From: Saprospiraceae bacterium
GTDB lineage: Bacteria; Bacteroidota; Bacteroidia; Chitinophagales; Saprospiraceae
Reading direction: 5' to 3'
DNA: 64,000 bases
Assembly (NCBI GenBank): GCA_958295895.1
Contig: CATQHI010000003.1
Coordinates: 310,001-374,000, forward strand
Below the pieces are notes generated by a model that ran no database searches, had not been told where the DNA came from, and saw nothing but the letters and a program-made list of their open reading frames with translations. Made by a program: the position numbers and the translations under genes. Positions 57,401-64,000 of this stretch are shown piece by piece. Numbering within the stretch: the stretch's first letter is position 1; every line of letters starts with the position of its first letter.

Positions 57401-57529
57401 GGGGTCGCCGTTGTCCGCATCGGTGATGGTACCACTTACGCTCGTCTGGGCCAGGGCGGCCGTGGAGGTGAATAGCACCAGCAGCAGGAAGAGGCAACCA
57501 CGGTAGGCATGGTCTAGGTTAAGCTTCAT
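54431..57529 (-). CDS. SusC/RagA-family TonB-linked outer-membrane transporter
   Basis: 1032 residues. Signal peptide to about residue 27 (TSTAALAQ), then the carboxypeptidase-regulatory-like domain (SGTITDADNGDPLIGASVLV), DEVVVVGYGTVTQRQVTSAV, the plug (SPLVVIDGVVGADLQT, VLKDGSAAAIYGIQASAGVIIITTKRG) and a barrel ending TFTFGANVGF. Complete family length. It is the first gene of the susCD operon. It differs enough from the other SusC in this window to be an old paralogue, with closest likeness limited to the N-terminal domain and plug. Confidence 0.96.
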   Translation of the reverse strand: MKLNLDHAYRGCLFLLLVLFTSTAALAQTSVSGTITDADNGDPLIGASVLVTGTSTGTVTDFDGNFTLNVPEGSESLTISYTGYATQTVPFTGQTTVDLTLTSGELLDEVVVVGYGTVTQRQVTSAVTTIEEGDFNAGNINDPTQLIQGKVAGLTISKPGGNVNGGTTIRLRGLSSFGGNQSPLVIIDGVVGADLQTVDPNDIESINVLKDGSAAAIYGIQASAGVIIITTKRGRTGDAVIDYRGYVSAESIAKAPSVANREEYLSELERVGDLFRSRASNPQDLSTGAEVRANNDFGGETDWIDEVTRTGFSHVHNLSYSGGSGNTTFRASANYRDIKGIGIVNDGFRQLNGRVNFTQRALDDKLQFTLDITATDRDADIFNNSAFRYAITYNPTAPVRVDQSGFDISESITRASSVGYGGYFELNNFDYFNPVAIARLTRRNQQTSTILYSFGATYNILPNWRAEVRYSRNHAQRSESFSATQSSRFAGQANELGNPLTAGFAQRLSSNNRNDLLEVTSTYDVALGDNSLELLAGYSWQEYNNQDFNSGGFGTVSDAFGANNLGQLTAIGLGTVQTGSGRGLYRVIGFFGRARLGIGTAYNITASIRRDGTSRNSVDNQYDWFPAISASADLVDIFDLTAANALKLRVGYGITGSLPPGNYDFIERYRGVGQYPNLGAYGTAVGPVSNANSALRFEKKGEFNAGIDFSLLDYRLTGTVDYFIRRTRDLLVTAEVPSPPFLIPTVQANLNNADLVNNGVEVSLGYLVNFSDNATWEPRVVFSSINTRLEDNGETPDFSFNNNQEIQSTTPGSPGQNGDPISRLVFDADFGGIYTRQLDVAATLAENGNNFVYLNDGAKTLVGNGLPDFSLGISNAFTYGNADLSFFLRGDFGHDLANLPRNFYGQAGNVASRPVDNIILTDLYQPNITAAPQFSDYFVEDASFLALDNAQLGYTFNLGGTSGFRNLRLYVSGQNLFYITNYTGVDPNVRFFDDVNGNGFLDGGESALSPGIDRRSTYFRTRTFTFGANVGF

Positions 57530-57888
57530 ACTTTAAGGATGTAAATGTGAATGATGGAATGTGGGATGCACAAAGACTGTGGGCGCTCGCGGAGAGCTGC
57601 CATGATGTTCCGGCCTGGGAGGGGCTCAGGGAGCCCAGGGATACGCTACGCAAGGCGCACTAAGATTTGCATGATTGAAATAAGCCAGTACCCGAAGCCA
57701 GAGGCAAGGTCGCACCTTTCGGCCGGCTGTCTTACTAAGACGTTCACATTTTCGTGTAGGTACGTCAAATAGACCACCTGGGATTTCCACTGCGGGCACT
57801 ACTATTAACATCTCGTTAACGTGCAAAAACTCCATTCGCTGCCTATTGTTTAGCTTTTACCTAACCAGTTACCACTCCGCCACACTGA
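57530..57888. other. Divergent intergenic region between susC and the aspartyl protease
   Basis: 359 bp without a supported gene. It is more AT-rich from about 57680. A perfect 6-bp inverted repeat GGGCTC-AGG-GAGCCC is at 57622-57636, nested in a wider CCTGGG/CCCAGG pairing; it could be an operator or a hairpin. TAGCTTTT at 57851-57858 (one mismatch to TAnnTTTG) may be the -7 box for the protease gene. No good promoter was found for susC on the minus strand. Confidence 0.4.
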
Positions 57889-59154
57889 ATGCCGCCCGCT
57901 TACCCCTGTTTTTGCACCCGCGTCCCCGCCCGTCTGCTTATGCTGCTGGGCTTATGCTGTGGTGTAACGGTGCTGCCGGCCCAGCGACTGGACATGAAGG
58001 TGCTGGGCAACTACCGCGACATTGAGATTCCCTTCGATCTGGAGAATGACTTCATCGTCATCTCGGTGCTGCTCAACGGCAAGATGCCGCTGCGCTTCAT
58101 CGTCGACACGGGGGCGGAAAACACGGTGCTACTCGACCGCACCATGACCGACGCCCTACAGGTCAGTTACCGGCGGAGCTTCCAGGTGCGGGGGGCGGAC
58201 GTAAATACCGAGCTTACGGCCCACCTGGCCACGGGCGTGAGTCTGCGCCTGGCCGATCGGCTGCTGGCCCGCAATCGAACGGTACTGGTGCTGGAGGAGA
58301 ATTACTTTAACTTCGAGCGGATCACGGGCACGAACATTCATGGCATCCTGGGGGGAGACTTCCTGATGCGCTTCGTGGTGGAGTTCAATTTTCGGCGGCA
58401 GGTGATGACGCTGCACGATCCGGGCAAGTTTCGCATTCGCCGGAGATTCATCGAGGTGCCTACCACCTTTATCCGCAACCGGCCCTACCTGAACATCCAG
58501 GTGGGGGTGCTACGGGATAGCACCACCGTCCGCCGACTGCTCATGGACACCGGGGCGGGCCTGAGCCTGCTGATGCATACCTATCCCCAGGCCATGGGTA
58601 GCGATCTGCCGGAGCAAACCATCCCGGCCTACATCGCTAGCGGACTGGGGGGTACCATGGAGGGTAGCGTGGGCCGCAGCCGGGTGGTCAACCTGGCCGA
58701 CCGCCGGCTAAGCAACGTAATTACCTACTTTCAGGAGGTCGATACCACGGAGATGAAATTCCTCAACCAGCGCGAGGGCATCCTGGGCAACCGCATCCTG
58801 AAGCGGTTTACCGTCGTGGTCGACTACGTCAGTCAGCGGGTGTACCTGCGCCCCGAGGGGAGAGCCTACAAACGAAAGTTCACCTACGACCGCTCGGGCA
58901 TCAGCGTGCTGGCCGGCGGGGACAACCTCAATAAGTACAGCGTGAGCAGCGTGGTGCCGGGTAGTCCGGCCGACCGCGCGGGCATCCTGGTACGCGACCG
59001 GTTGCGAGCAATAAATGGCGTTCCTACCAGCCTAATGAGTCTGGAAAGCATCGTACGTAAGCTGGAGGGAAAGGCCGGTAAGCGCATCCGCGTTCGGGTG
59101 TACCGCGGCGGGCGGCTTGAGGACTATACCTTCGTGCTAGAGGACCTGATCTGA
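57889..59154 (+). CDS. Retropepsin-like aspartyl protease with PDZ domain
   Basis: 421 residues with a signal peptide (RLLMLLGLCCGVTVLPAQ). Two retropepsin-like halves each carry the catalytic Asp motif: FIVDTGAENTVLLD and LLMDTGAGLSLLM. A C-terminal PDZ domain (about 330-421) is seen in YSVSSVVPGSPADRAGILVRDRLRAINGVP and the end YRGGRLEDYTFVLEDLI. This architecture is common in Bacteroidota; a periplasmic processing or quality-control role is inferred. The ATG chosen is the first in frame and gives a plausible, slightly long signal. The rlpA-like gene follows after 36 bp. Confidence 0.88.
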   Translation: MPPAYPCFCTRVPARLLMLLGLCCGVTVLPAQRLDMKVLGNYRDIEIPFDLENDFIVISVLLNGKMPLRFIVDTGAENTVLLDRTMTDALQVSYRRSFQVRGADVNTELTAHLATGVSLRLADRLLARNRTVLVLEENYFNFERITGTNIHGILGGDFLMRFVVEFNFRRQVMTLHDPGKFRIRRRFIEVPTTFIRNRPYLNIQVGVLRDSTTVRRLLMDTGAGLSLLMHTYPQAMGSDLPEQTIPAYIASGLGGTMEGSVGRSRVVNLADRRLSNVITYFQEVDTTEMKFLNQREGILGNRILKRFTVVVDYVSQRVYLRPEGRAYKRKFTYDRSGISVLAGGDNLNKYSVSSVVPGSPADRAGILVRDRLRAINGVPTSLMSLESIVRKLEGKAGKRIRVRVYRGGRLEDYTFVLEDLI

Positions 59155-59190
59155 AGAACAAAGCCCCTAGTGGGCACTTTACCCCATGGC

Positions 59191-60030
59191 ATGAAACTGC
59201 TAGTCGTACTTACCTTATCGTCCCTACTGCCGGGCTGGGTTTGCGCCCAACTGGTAGGCGATACCCAGAGTGGCCTGGCGAGCTACTACGCTACGGAGTA
59301 CGACGGCGCCGAGACCGCCTACGGGGTGGTCTACGATAAAACCGAACTGGTCGCTGCCCACAAGACCTACCCCTATAACAGCACCGTACGGGTACGCAAC
59401 GAGGACAACGGCCGCACGGTCACGGTACGCATCGTCGATAAGGGCCCCTTCATTCGCGGGCGCATCATCGAGCTCAGCGAACGGGCAGCCCGGGAGCTCG
59501 GCATGCTGGGCGAGCGGACCGCGCCGGTGGAGGTCACGCTACTCTCTACGCCGGACCAGCCAAACGTAGGTCCGCCTACCGCCCCCGAGCCCCGCGTCGA
59601 GGTACGCCCCGACCCGCCGCCCCGGCCCGTAGTCGAAACGCCCCCGGCCTTCGACGACCCACCGGCTTACGATCCGCCGCCAACCACCCCACGACCGGCC
59701 GCTCCTACCCCGCCGGTGCGCCGCCCGGTGGCTACCTTCGGGCCCGGGATATATAAGGTTGTGCTAGACCAGCCCGCGCGGGGGCAGTACGGGGTACAGG
59801 TAGGCAGTTACGCCTCCCTGGAATCGGCGATGGAGCGAGTAGTACAGCTCCAGGGGCAGTACTTCGATGACGTGCTCCTGCATAAACTCGGTCGGGGTAC
59901 CGGTGCTAGCTACAAGGTGCTGCTCGGCCCCTTTGACGATCAGGCCAGTGCGCAGCACTACGCCCGCAGCCTGAAGCAGCGCTACGGCATCGCGGGCTTT
60001 GCCGTGGAGCTCGACCGCAGCCCCCGCTAA
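59191..60030 (+). CDS. RlpA-like septal ring protein with SPOR domain
   Basis: 279 residues from the ATG at 59191, which gives the signal MKLLVVLTLSSLLPGWVCAQ. The double-psi beta-barrel of RlpA follows (SGLASYYATEYDGAETAYG, LVAAHKTYPYNSTVRVRN, VRIVDKGPFIRGRIIELS), then a long Pro-rich linker (about 125-185) and a C-terminal SPOR domain (YGVQVGSYASLESAMERV, YKVLLGPFDDQASAQHYA). RlpA enzymes cleave peptidoglycan strands lacking stem peptides; SPOR domains target them to the septum. Lies between an envelope protease gene and an OmpA-like gene. Confidence 0.93.
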   Translation: MKLLVVLTLSSLLPGWVCAQLVGDTQSGLASYYATEYDGAETAYGVVYDKTELVAAHKTYPYNSTVRVRNEDNGRTVTVRIVDKGPFIRGRIIELSERAARELGMLGERTAPVEVTLLSTPDQPNVGPPTAPEPRVEVRPDPPPRPVVETPPAFDDPPAYDPPPTTPRPAAPTPPVRRPVATFGPGIYKVVLDQPARGQYGVQVGSYASLESAMERVVQLQGQYFDDVLLHKLGRGTGASYKVLLGPFDDQASAQHYARSLKQRYGIAGFAVELDRSPR

Positions 60031-60039
60031 TTGCATGCT

Positions 60040-60942
60040 ATGAAGTTACTCTACACCCTTACCCTGTATCTTGCCCTTACGGCCTGCGTACCCCGTGCGC
60101 AGTATGACACCCTAGTTACGGAGCGTAACTACTACCGCAACCAGCGCCTGGCCGCCGATAGCCTGGCTGGCGTAGCACTACAGACGTCGCGCGATAGTGT
60201 CAATCTAACCGACCGCACCCAGCGCAGCGAGCTACGACAGATCGAGGACCTTACGGCGACCAACCGCGTCCTGGAGCAGCAGCTACGTACGTTCCGCGAG
60301 CGCTACGAGCAGCTGGTCGCCCAGCAGGGCAAGCTGGCTACCACCCCGGCCCCGAGTCGGAGCGCGCACTGGCCGAACTACGCGCTGAGCTCACCGACGA
60401 GCAGGCCGCCCTCGAACGTCGCGAGCGGGAGTTATCCGCCCGGGAGGCCCGACTGGCCAGCCTACCTACCGCCGCGACGGTACAGACCAAGGGGGGGGAG
60501 GAAGATCCCATGGCCCCCGCCGCGACACCGCGACCGCCTGGCCGAAGAGCTGCGGCAGGTGCTGCTGGCCGCCGCCGATACCGGCTACACCCTTCACCAG
60601 CCTCGGCGACCGAGCCGGCGGTCACCCCTTACGCTGGCCGACGAGCTGCTCTTCGGTGCGTCCGATACCCCTCACGCTGGCCGGGGGAGCAACTCCTGCG
60701 GGAGATGTCCACCACGCTGCGCGCCTACCCCCGGACACGGGTACTCGTAGTGGGGCCACGTGGATAGTCAGGGGGGGGGGATCCGCGCGCTGCCCTACCG
60801 GCGCAGTACGCAGCGCGCGGCAGCGGTAAGGTCTGCACCTGGCCCGCCTCGGGTTAGATCCTGGACGGCTTATTGCCGGGGGGACGGGCTACTACGGAGC
60901 CGCCGGGGGGGTACCGACCTAGTCTTTACCCTAACGCCCTAG
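60040..60942 (+). pseudogene. OmpA-family lipoprotein, broken by several frameshifts
   Basis: The start is clean: signal MKLLYTLTLYLALTAC, then a coiled coil (ELRQIEDLTATNRVLEQQL). The rest has to be read in changing frames: ALAELRAELTDEQAALERRERELSAREARL, RDRLAEELRQVLLAAADTGYTL, LTLADELLFGASDT, EQLLREMSTTLRAYPRTRVLVVG, HVDSQ, LARLGLDPGRLIAGGTGYYG and finally TDLVFTLTP before the stop. Together these form a coiled-coil plus OmpA C-terminal domain. At least five indels are needed, several next to runs of eight or nine G. True decay or poor sequence are both possible; I favour sequence errors. It overlaps the convergent DUF3810 gene by 12 bp. Confidence 0.7.
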
Positions 60943-61993
60943 GTCGCGGGCGGCGTGTAGCCCCTCCACCAACTCCACCACCCCTACCGTAGTTGAGCAG
61001 GCCCTCGTGGATGCCCTGGGCCTTCAGGTACACGGTATAGGTGGCGTCGCGCAGGACGGGTGCGATATCGGTGGTAGAGCGCCCCGTTTTCGTAGATGGC
61101 CTCCAGATCGTTGCGGATGCCGGGGTCGAGTCGTTCGCTGCGCCAGGCCAGGTAGCCCTCCGGATCGGCGTAGCGGAGCAGGCCGGCAATGGTACGCCAG
61201 TAGGCTAGTTCGAGGGTGTACCTGAGCAGGGGGGGTGTCCCGGGTCTGCTCGGCCGCCAACACTGCCCAGAAGGAGCAGCTGCCCTCGTCGCCAAACCCA
61301 TAGGCATGGCTGAGTTCGTGGGCCAGCACGGCGGGTCGCTGCAGGGGATGGAGTCCGGCATCGATGTTACCCTGCCCCGCCCAGGGGCCAGTACACGCCG
61401 GCGGGTACCTAAGCGCAGAAGAATGCCCCGTGGCAGCAGTTGCCAGCCCCGCGGTCGGCCGGGTGCGCCGAAGCCATGCGCGCGCAGTGTCTTTGCTACG
61501 AGCGGTCGAACCGCCATCTCCAGATCCTGCGGAAATAGATTTTCCTGTAGCGCTAGGGTATCGGGGGTAAGCTCGGCGCGAAGTTTCGCTAGTGACTCGG
61601 CCGTACCATAAACGCGCTCCCGCAGTTCTTCCTACGCTGGGCCGGTAGAGCGCAAAACCGAGCTGCGTCTCTACCGGTACGCGACCGTAATTGTATCCCC
61701 AGATCCAAAGGAAGACTAAGATCAGCACTAGTAGCCCGCAGGCAGTGCGCCGCAGCAACCGCAGCCAGCCCCGGAAGCCCCGCCACTGCACTATGAGCCA
61801 CGCCAGCAGCCCGAGCCAGAAGAGGTAGAACAGCGGAACGGGCAGCAGTCCCAGCGTATAGTCCAGCAGGAAGCGGACGGCCACGAAAAGCCCCCGGCTG
61901 TAATACGTTTCGATTAGCGCGGGGGGAAGCACGACCCGTAACAGTACACTCGCTGCTAGCAGTAGCAGCAGGAACGTCAGGGGGCGGCGGGGG
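60931..61993 (-). pseudogene. DUF3810 membrane protein, broken by several frameshifts
   Basis: DUF3810 family membrane protein of about 350 residues. Minus-strand pieces in order: LTFLLLLLAASVLLRVVLPPALIETYYSRGLF with three membrane segments (LPVPLFYLFWLGLLAWLIV, LLVLILVFLWIWGYNYGR), then VLAHELSHAYGFGDEGSCSFWAVLA with the HExxH-like metal motif, LRYTLELAYWRTIAGLLRYADPEGYLA, RDATYTVYLKAQGIHEGLLNYG and VVELVEGLHAARDLGR at the end. At least four frame changes are needed. The start codon is not certain. Errors in G/C runs are the likely cause since all parts keep family-like sequence. Confidence 0.68.
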
Positions 61994-62121
61994 GCGCTGG
62001 TGCAGGGGGGAATGGGAATGCGTCACGTACGGTGGGCCAACACGGCGGGGGGGCTCAACCAATGTTGGTAGCCTCGCGTTTAAGTGTCGTGCGATTTGCA
62101 CAAAACTTAAACTATAGCACA

Positions 62122-62448
62122 ATGGCATTCCAACTCACCGACGGCAACTTCCAGCAGGAGGTCCTCGAAAAGAAGGGCATTGCACTGGTCGACTTCTGGG
62201 CCGAATGGTGTGGTCCCTGCAAAATGATCGGCCCCGTGGTCGAGGAGCTCTCCAAGGACTACGACGGCAAAGCGTTGATCGCCAAGGTAGACGTAGACGA
62301 AAACGCCGAGCTTACCCAGCGGTACGGCGTGCGTAATATTCCCACCATCCTGATCCTCAAGGACGGAGAGGTGGTCGACAAGCACGTAGGCTTCGCCACT
62401 AAGGAGGCCCTGGCCCAAAAGATTGAGGCTCAACTGCAGGCAGCCTAG
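62122..62448 (+). CDS. trxA: Thioredoxin
   Basis: 108-residue thioredoxin that reduces protein disulfides in the cytoplasm. The active site WCGPC is Cys30-Cys33 in VDFWAEWCGPCKMIGP; cis-Pro lies in NIPTILILKDGEVV. No signal peptide. The ATG at 62122 gives the standard length; a longer frame start 30 codons upstream is not needed. Single gene with its own terminator. Confidence 0.97.
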   Translation: MAFQLTDGNFQQEVLEKKGIALVDFWAEWCGPCKMIGPVVEELSKDYDGKALIAKVDVDENAELTQRYGVRNIPTILILKDGEVVDKHVGFATKEALAQKIEAQLQAA

Positions 62449-62468
62449 GTCGCCCATCCGCTAAATAC

Positions 62469-62501
62469 GAAGCCCCGGCACTCGTCCAGTGTCGGGGCTT
62501 C
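62469..62501 (+). terminator. Rho-independent terminator after trxA
   Basis: GAAGCCCC-GGCACT and AGTGTC-GGGGCTTC arms form a strong stem, followed by a T-rich GTTGTTAT. It is 20 bp after the trxA stop. Confidence 0.85.
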
Positions 62502-62582
62502 GTTGTTATATGGATGTGATCTAAATAGCCCGCCCTCCGGGCCCCTGCGGGCAACCAGTCCGGTGGTATAGCGATTTACTAG

Positions 62583-62590
62583 TAGCTTTG
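62583..62590 (+). promoter_or_regulatory. -7 box TAGCTTTG of the sdh operon
   Basis: Perfect TAnnTTTG 30 bases before the sdhC ATG at 62621, between the trxA terminator and sdhC. The -33 region lacks a clear TTG. Confidence 0.5.
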
Positions 62591-62620
62591 CTTTCCTTCT
62601 ACAAAATATAGTTTTAGCGC

Positions 62621-63364
62621 ATGGCTTCAAGCACCGCAACTCGCAGCGTTTCGCAAATCGGTTGGATGGGTAGGTTCCTATCCAGCAGCATCGGCCAGAA
62701 GGTGATCATGTCGCTGACCGGGCTGTTTCTGATCACCTTTTTGGTGGTCCACCTGATCGGTAACCTGCAGCTCATCATGGCCAACGACGAGGGCTACAGC
62801 TTTAATACCTACGCCTACTTTATGACCAATAACCCGGTCATTAAGCTTACCTCCTACGGGCTGTACGCCTTCATCCTACTGCACGCCATTCAGGGGACCT
62901 ACCTCTGGATTCAGAACAAAAAGGCCCGTGGTACCGTGGATTACGCCGTCAAGCGCTACCGCACGGCCGGCGAGAGCAAGAACTCGATTTACATGGGCTC
63001 CCTGGGGCTGGTGATTCTGGCCTTCATCATTGTCCATATGGTGCAGTTCTGGGCCCAGATGCACTTTACCGACAACATCGGTGCCTTTACCGCCGAAGGG
63101 TATGCGGATGCCAAAGACCTCTACGCGCTGGTGAGTCAGACCTACGAAAATCCGTGGATCGTGCTTTTCTACGTCGCCTCGATGGTATTCATTGCCTTTC
63201 ACCTCTGGCACGGTTTCCGCTCCGCCTTTCAAACCCTGGGGCTCAACCACAAAAAGTACACCCCCTTCATCAAGGCCCTGGGCTGGACCTACGCCGTGCT
63301 CGTGCCGTTTGGCTTTGCGGTTATCCCCGTGATCATGTACCTGCGCCACGAGGGCGTACTCTAA
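62621..63364 (+). CDS. sdhC: Succinate dehydrogenase cytochrome b subunit
   Basis: Membrane anchor of complex II of the Bacteroidota type (fused five-helix cytochrome b), 247 residues. After a short N-terminus, [31 protein letters not shown] starts the first helix; haem-ligand histidines are seen in [27 protein letters not shown] and [20 protein letters not shown]. It carries electrons from the flavoprotein to menaquinone. sdhA follows after 35 bp; sdhB presumably lies beyond the window. Confidence 0.95.
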   Translation: MASSTATRSVSQIGWMGRFLSSSIGQKVIMSLTGLFLITFLVVHLIGNLQLIMANDEGYSFNTYAYFMTNNPVIKLTSYGLYAFILLHAIQGTYLWIQNKKARGTVDYAVKRYRTAGESKNSIYMGSLGLVILAFIIVHMVQFWAQMHFTDNIGAFTAEGYADAKDLYALVSQTYENPWIVLFYVASMVFIAFHLWHGFRSAFQTLGLNHKKYTPFIKALGWTYAVLVPFGFAVIPVIMYLRHEGVL

Positions 63365-63399
63365 ATTCACCTTCCCTACCCCCCCCAACCCACCGATAC

Positions 63400-64000
63400 A
63401 TGCCCTTTCAGCCTAACGTCCCACCGGGTGAGCTTTCCGAAAAATGGAAGCAGTACCGCTCGTCCATGCCCCTGGTGGCGCCCAACAATAAGCGCCGTCT
63501 GGAGGTCATTATCGTCGGTACCGGACTGGCCGGAGGTGCCGCCGCCGCTACCTTCGGAGAGCTGGGCTACAACGTCAAGGTATTCACCTTCCACGATAGC
63601 CCCCGCCGCGCCCACTCCATCGCCGCTCAGGGGGGTATCAACGCCGCCAAGAACTACCAAAACGATGGGGGACAGCGTCTACCGCCTGTTCTACGACACC
63701 ATCAAGGGGCGGTGATTACCGTAGCCGCGAGGGCCAACGTGCACCGGCTGGCCGAAGTCAGTGTCAACATCATCGACCAGGCCGTAGCGCAGGGCGTACC
63801 CTTTGCCCGCGACTACGGTGGACTACTTCAGAACCGTTCCTTCGGCGGCGTACAGGTGTCGCGTACGTTCTACGCCCGTGGCCAGACCGGTCAGCAACTC
63901 CTACTCGGTGCCTACCAGTCGCTCTCGCGCCAGATCAGCCTGGGTAACGTCCAACTCTTCAACCGCCACGAGATGATCGACCTGGTAATGGAAGACGGCA
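63400..64000 (+). CDS. sdhA: Succinate dehydrogenase flavoprotein subunit, 3' end outside window, frameshifted
   Basis: FAD subunit of succinate dehydrogenase. The start [20 protein letters not shown] is followed by the FAD motif [21 protein letters not shown] and [19 protein letters not shown], where covalent FAD-His is expected. Then three single-base insertions at about 63670, 63710 and 63732 disrupt the frame; removing them gives [30 protein letters not shown], after which the frame is good to the window end ([29 protein letters not shown]). As the text is otherwise perfect and the enzyme central, I read these as sequencing errors. Confidence 0.9.
   Translation, partial: MPFQPNVPPGELSEKWKQYRSSMPLVAPNNKRRLEVIIVGTGLAGGAAAATFGELGYNVKVFTFHDSPRRAHSIAAQGGINAAKNYQNDGGQRLPPVLRHHQGAVITVAARANVHRLAEVSVNIIDQAVAQGVPFARDYGGLLQNRSFGGVQVSRTFYARGQTGQQLLLGAYQSLSRQISLGNVQLFNRHEMIDLVMEDG

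Noticed and set aside
57551-57835. Short frames on both strands in the gap between susC and the protease
   Set aside because: No family likeness, no start signal, Arg/Cys-rich or mixed composition typical of non-coding DNA.
60485-60785. Poly-G tracts as phase-variation switches
   Set aside because: Frames are broken at many positions in the same genes, and similar indels affect sdhA, tilS and prmA, which are not phase-variable; sequence error is simpler.

Overview
The window looks like a chromosome segment of a GC-rich member of the Bacteroidota, most likely a Lewinella/Saprospiria-type marine saprophyte (inference). Supporting signs are two SusC/SusD outer-membrane pairs, a subtilase with a type IX secretion C-terminal domain, HU-CCDC81/SPOR and DUF3810 genes, and promoters of the Bacteroidota type (TTG, 19-20 nt spacer, TAnnTTTG).

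Layout. 1-13.9 kb is carbohydrate related: a GH2 beta-galactosidase cut by the window edge, an NmrA-like reductase, a GH43-type lipoprotein, then a susC-susD pair and a large FG-GAP/UnbV lipoprotein. 14-18.9 kb holds a two-part pseudouridine synthase and a three-gene operon on the minus strand (fold-type II PLP enzyme, dgcN-like, dgcA-like) that resembles the D-glutamate catabolic pair plus a partner. 19-26 kb has two small envelope or arrestin-like proteins, a DUF58 protein and an unrecognised exported protein of about 1574 residues. 26-36 kb is translation and envelope housekeeping: prmA, rlmH, tilS, an OmpA lipoprotein, a secreted S8 protease, a CcsA/CcmC-like haem protein, yqgE, an HU/SPOR protein, two tRNA-Leu genes and rimO. 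36-46.7 kb is metabolic: a TIM-barrel isomerase, pncA, a DEAD-box helicase, an aldo/keto reductase and gltBD. 47-52.7 kb has an NTP-pyrophosphohydrolase, pcm, rmuC, a CoA-transferase pair coupled to kdsB, and a Nudix hydrolase. 52.8-57.5 kb is a second susCD pair on the minus strand. 57.9-64 kb has a retropepsin-like protease with PDZ, an RlpA/SPOR protein, broken ompA-like and DUF3810 genes, trxA, and sdhC with the start of sdhA.

Two points matter to a reader. First, at least seven genes, several of them core genes (prmA, tilS, sdhA), are interrupted by single-base indels, many in or beside G/C runs. The interruptions are densest at 60.3-62.0 and 63.67-63.74 kb. I treat most of them as probable sequence errors. 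Second, several genes carry a perfect TAnnTTTG promoter box exactly four bases before the start codon, which predicts leaderless mRNAs. I saw no CRISPR array, prophage, integrase or intact insertion sequence. The most interesting leads are the PLP-DgcN-DgcA operon, the leaderless promoter class, an AT-rich island between 12-bp direct repeats upstream of gltB, and a duplicated rimO tail that supplies part of a tRNA promoter.
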